Source: Dehalococcoidia bacterium UBA3254
GTDB lineage: Bacteria; Chloroflexota; Dehalococcoidia; Dehalococcoidales; UBA3254
Direction of reading: 5' to 3'
NCBI GenBank assembly: GCA_002362735.1
Contig: DEUU01000197.1
Span: 1 to 15,243 of the forward strand
DNA length: 15,243 bases
Positions 12,877 to 15,243 of this stretch are shown piece by piece; position 1 is the stretch's first letter, and each line of letters starts with the position of its first letter. The translations under genes were made by a program, and so were the position numbers. The notes under the pieces were generated by a model, which was not told the origin of the DNA, searched no databases, and saw only the letters and a list, made by a program, of their open reading frames with translations.

Positions 12877-14313
12877 ATGTATTACCCAACTTTAGAGGAA
12901 GTTAAAAAGCGAAGTGCGGAGGGAGACCTGATTCCTATCTATCAGGACATCATGGCAGACCTGGAAACTCCGGTCTCGGTTTTCTTGAAGATCCATCGGA
13001 GCGGGCCATCATTTCTACTGGAAAGTGTTGAAGGCGGCCAGCATCTGGCAAGATATAGTTTTATCGGAACCGAACCCTATAAAACTCTCAAGACAGATGG
13101 AAAAGACAACGCAGATCCAGTCGCTATTCTTAGCCGGGAGCTTACCCGAGATAAGATTGTGACTGTAGAGGGTCTGCCACGGTTCTGCGGAGGAGCAGTC
13201 GGTTTTCTCGGTTATGAAGCTGCCGCTCGTTTTGAGACACTTCCCTCGCCGGAGACCGATTCGTTAAATTTACCCGAAGCTTTTTTTATGTTTACGGACA
13301 CTCTCCTGATATTTGATCACGTGACCCACAAAATAAGGATCCTGAGCCACGTGCATTTGGATGGGGATATTGAAAAATCCTACAAGCAGGCAACCCGAAA
13401 AATAGATGATTTATCAGACCGCTTAAGCCAGCCGCTGCCAACTTCAAGAACGGTCAAAAAATCTCTAGCTTCATCCGCTTATACCTCCAATTATTCAAAA
13501 AAGGAATTTGAGAATGGTGTCCGTAAGATCAAGCAAAATATTAATGCGGGCGAAATAATACAGGCGGTACTCTCTCAAAGGCTCGCCCGGCTTACAAACG
13601 CCAGCCCCTTCGATATTTATCGGGCGCTTCGCACCATAAACCCTTCACCTTATATGTATTACCTGGACTTTCAGGACTTCCAGATCATTGGTACCTCCCC
13701 CGAAATTCTGGTCAGGGTAGAAAACGGTCAGGTGATGACCCGCCCCCTCGCCGGGACCCGCCCCCGGGGAAAAACTCCGCAAGAAGATGCCTGTCTGGAG
13801 CAAGAATTACGTAACAGTGAGAAAGAGCGGGCGGAGCATATTATGCTAGTGGACCTGGGTCGCAACGATATTGGACGGGTGAGCGAGCCCGGGAGCGTAA
13901 AAGTCAGCGAACTGATGGAAGTAGAGCGCTATTCCCACGTCATGCATATGGTTACCCATGTCCAGGGGAAGTTAAGAAAAGACCTGACCGCTTTTGATGC
14001 TCTGAGGGCTTGCTTTCCAGCGGGTACAGTCTCCGGCGCTCCCAAGATCCGGGCGATGGAAATAATCGCCCAGATAGAGCCAGATAAGCGTGGCCCTTAT
14101 GCAGGAGCCTGCGGTTATTTCTCTTTCTCCGGCAATATGGACATGGCGATCGCAATCCGCACTTTGGTGATGACCAATGGAGTAGCTTACGCCCAATCCG
14201 GCTGCGGAATCGTCTATGACAGCGAACCGGAAAAGGAATACGAGGAAACATTAAATAAATCCAGAGCGCTGGTAAAAGCCATAGAGCAGGCTGAGGGAAA
14301 GGACGGAGAATGA
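12877..14313 (+). CDS. trpE: Anthranilate synthase component I
   Basis: This 478-residue protein catalyses conversion of chorismate to anthranilate using ammonia supplied by TrpG, the first committed step of tryptophan synthesis. The N-terminal domain has LLESVEGG (47-54), where the LLES serine belongs to the tryptophan feedback-inhibition site. The chorismate-binding domain shows RPLAGTRPRGKT (289-300), LVDLGRNDIGRV (324-335), VERYSHVMHMV (349-359), FPAGTVSGAPKIRAME (380-395) and the QSGCGIVYDSEPEKEYEET end (440-458). These match TrpE rather than PabB. A CAGGAG ribosome binding site lies 6 bases before the ATG. The gene follows a tryptophan T-box directly, and trpG begins 1 base after its stop. 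Regulation is thus expected at transcription termination and by feedback inhibition. Confidence 0.97.
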   Translation: MYYPTLEEVKKRSAEGDLIPIYQDIMADLETPVSVFLKIHRSGPSFLLESVEGGQHLARYSFIGTEPYKTLKTDGKDNADPVAILSRELTRDKIVTVEGLPRFCGGAVGFLGYEAAARFETLPSPETDSLNLPEAFFMFTDTLLIFDHVTHKIRILSHVHLDGDIEKSYKQATRKIDDLSDRLSQPLPTSRTVKKSLASSAYTSNYSKKEFENGVRKIKQNINAGEIIQAVLSQRLARLTNASPFDIYRALRTINPSPYMYYLDFQDFQIIGTSPEILVRVENGQVMTRPLAGTRPRGKTPQEDACLEQELRNSEKERAEHIMLVDLGRNDIGRVSEPGSVKVSELMEVERYSHVMHMVTHVQGKLRKDLTAFDALRACFPAGTVSGAPKIRAMEIIAQIEPDKRGPYAGACGYFSFSGNMDMAIAIRTLVMTNGVAYAQSGCGIVYDSEPEKEYEETLNKSRALVKAIEQAEGKDGE

Positions 14314-14314
14314 A

Positions 14315-14893
14315 ATGCTACTTTTAATCGACAATTATGACAGCTTCACATACAACCTGTTCCAGTACCTGAGCGAACTGGGAGAAGAGGTTATCGTCGT
14401 CCGCAATGATAAGACGACGATTGAGAAAATAGAGAAAATGGCGCCGGAGCGTATTGTAATCTCTCCCGGTCCGTCCACCCCTTTAGAGGCAGGTATTTCT
14501 AACGATGTTATTCGGCATTTCGGCACCAAGTTACCAATTCTCGGCGTTTGTCTGGGTCACGAATGTATAGGATACAGCTACGGAGGTTTCATCTGGCAGG
14601 CCAAAGAAATTATGCATGGAAAGTCATCTTTAATTCACCACACTAATGAGGGTGTTTTTGCCGGATTGCCGAATCCCTTTTCCGCCATCCGGTATCATTC
14701 GCTGGTAGTGAAAAGGGAACAGTTACCTGAATGCCTGGATATAACCGCCTGGACCGATGATGGGACTATCATGGGGATTAAACACCGGGAGCATCCGGTC
14801 GAAGGCGTCCAGTTTCATCCGGAATCTTTCATGACTCAGGGTGGAAAAGACCTGTTAAAGAATTTTTTGAATGGGGGAAGGCACCATGATTAA
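14315..14893 (+). CDS. trpG: Anthranilate synthase component II (glutamine amidotransferase)
   Basis: The 192-residue class I glutamine amidotransferase releases ammonia from glutamine for TrpE. The start [14 protein letters not shown] (2-15) and the [11 protein letters not shown] loop (50-60) are typical. The catalytic triad is Cys79 in GVCLGHE, with His168 and Glu170 in VQFHPESF. The residue after the GVCLGH motif is Glu83 (codon GAA), where family members nearly always have Gln, and GPS replaces the more usual GPC or GPG. The rest of the protein is intact, so I expect a working enzyme, perhaps with altered glutamine affinity. It starts 1 base after trpE and overlaps trpD by 8 bases, signs of tight translational coupling. 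PabA is the nearest alternative, but the operon decides for TrpG. Confidence 0.95.
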   Translation: MLLLIDNYDSFTYNLFQYLSELGEEVIVVRNDKTTIEKIEKMAPERIVISPGPSTPLEAGISNDVIRHFGTKLPILGVCLGHECIGYSYGGFIWQAKEIMHGKSSLIHHTNEGVFAGLPNPFSAIRYHSLVVKREQLPECLDITAWTDDGTIMGIKHREHPVEGVQFHPESFMTQGGKDLLKNFLNGGRHHD

Positions 14894-15243
14894 AGAAGCT
14901 ATCGGAACGCTGGTAACGGGAAAAGCATTAACAGCCGAAGAATCAGGACGGGTAATGGAAGAGATCATGGACGGCAAGGCGACGTCCGCCCAGCTCAGCG
15001 CCTTCCTCACCGCTCTCAGCATCAAAGGGGAAACTGGGGACGAAATTGCCGGGTTAGCAAGAGTGATGCGAGATAAGGCAATTCAGGTAAAGGTAGACGG
15101 TCCCGCTTTGGATATTGTAGGGACAGGAGGGGACGGGCTGAATACTTTCAATATCTCCACCGCCGCGGCGCTGGTGGCGGCCGGAGCCGGCCTCAAAGTT
15201 GCGAAACACGGCAACCGGGCTGCCACCAGCAAATGCGGCAGTG
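14886..15243 (+). CDS. trpD: Anthranilate phosphoribosyltransferase, 5' part
   Basis: The first 119 residues are visible; the gene runs off the right edge. TrpD transfers a phosphoribosyl group from PRPP to anthranilate, the second committed step of tryptophan synthesis. The helical N-terminal domain (about 1-65) contains [20 protein letters not shown] and [12 protein letters not shown]. The PRPP-binding glycine loop [17 protein letters not shown] (about 77-93) follows, then [13 protein letters not shown] (about 107-119), the anthranilate- and metal-binding segment; the usual residue after NRA is Ser or Val, and Ala-Thr is a mild variant. The ATG lies inside the last codons of trpG, preceded by a GGGGGAAGG ribosome binding site. 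The trpE-trpG-trpD order indicates that trpC, trpF, trpB and trpA may follow outside the window. Confidence 0.96.
   Translation, partial: MIKEAIGTLVTGKALTAEESGRVMEEIMDGKATSAQLSAFLTALSIKGETGDEIAGLARVMRDKAIQVKVDGPALDIVGTGGDGLNTFNISTAAALVAAGAGLKVAKHGNRAATSKCGS

Overview
The window looks like a chromosomal segment of an anaerobic bacterium, most plausibly a Chloroflexota of the Dehalococcoidia type. A clostridial Firmicute is the main alternative. The inference rests on a rubredoxin/flavodiiron pair beside a 2-oxoacid:acceptor oxidoreductase, an HspR-like MerR regulator, MutS2, a T-box-controlled trpEGD operon, and a cupin-like protein of a kind I associate with anaerobes. There is no rRNA, tRNA, CRISPR array or insertion sequence.

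Layout. 1-1891 (minus): rubredoxin, then a flavodiiron protein (FprA), then the 5' part of a 2-oxoacid:acceptor oxidoreductase gene that runs off the left edge. 2043-3444 (minus): a family 2 glycosyltransferase and a DedA-like membrane protein. 3500-3682 (plus): a 60-codon remnant of an Mg2+-type P-type ATPase, running straight into a bidirectional terminator. 3722-4313 (minus): an HspR-like MerR regulator and a small zinc-ribbon protein. 4531-5353 (plus): a second, divergent MerR-type regulator and a GlcG/HbpS-like protein. Both regulators have near-consensus sigma70 promoters. 5393-9149 (minus): a three-gene set of mutS2, a Vms1-like release factor/peptidyl-tRNA hydrolase and a short MscS channel. 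9306-9710 (plus): a cupin-like protein ending in a strong hairpin. 9810-11768 (minus): a lipoprotein made almost entirely of 18 gapless 34-residue TPRs. 11950-12531 (plus): a putative Imm5-like immunity protein. 12532-15243 (plus): promoter, tryptophan-specific T-box leader, trpE, trpG and the start of trpD.

How the genes work together. The trp genes form a classic biosynthetic operon read through a T-box attenuator with a UGG specifier. The rubredoxin and FprA genes give a short electron chain that reduces O2 or NO. The most interesting unit is mutS2 followed by the Vms1-like gene. MutS2 of Bacillus subtilis is known to act on collided ribosomes, and Vms1-family proteins free nascent chains from the tRNA left on the split large subunit. 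The pair therefore suggests a linked ribosome-rescue module, which is an inference from gene order and domain content.
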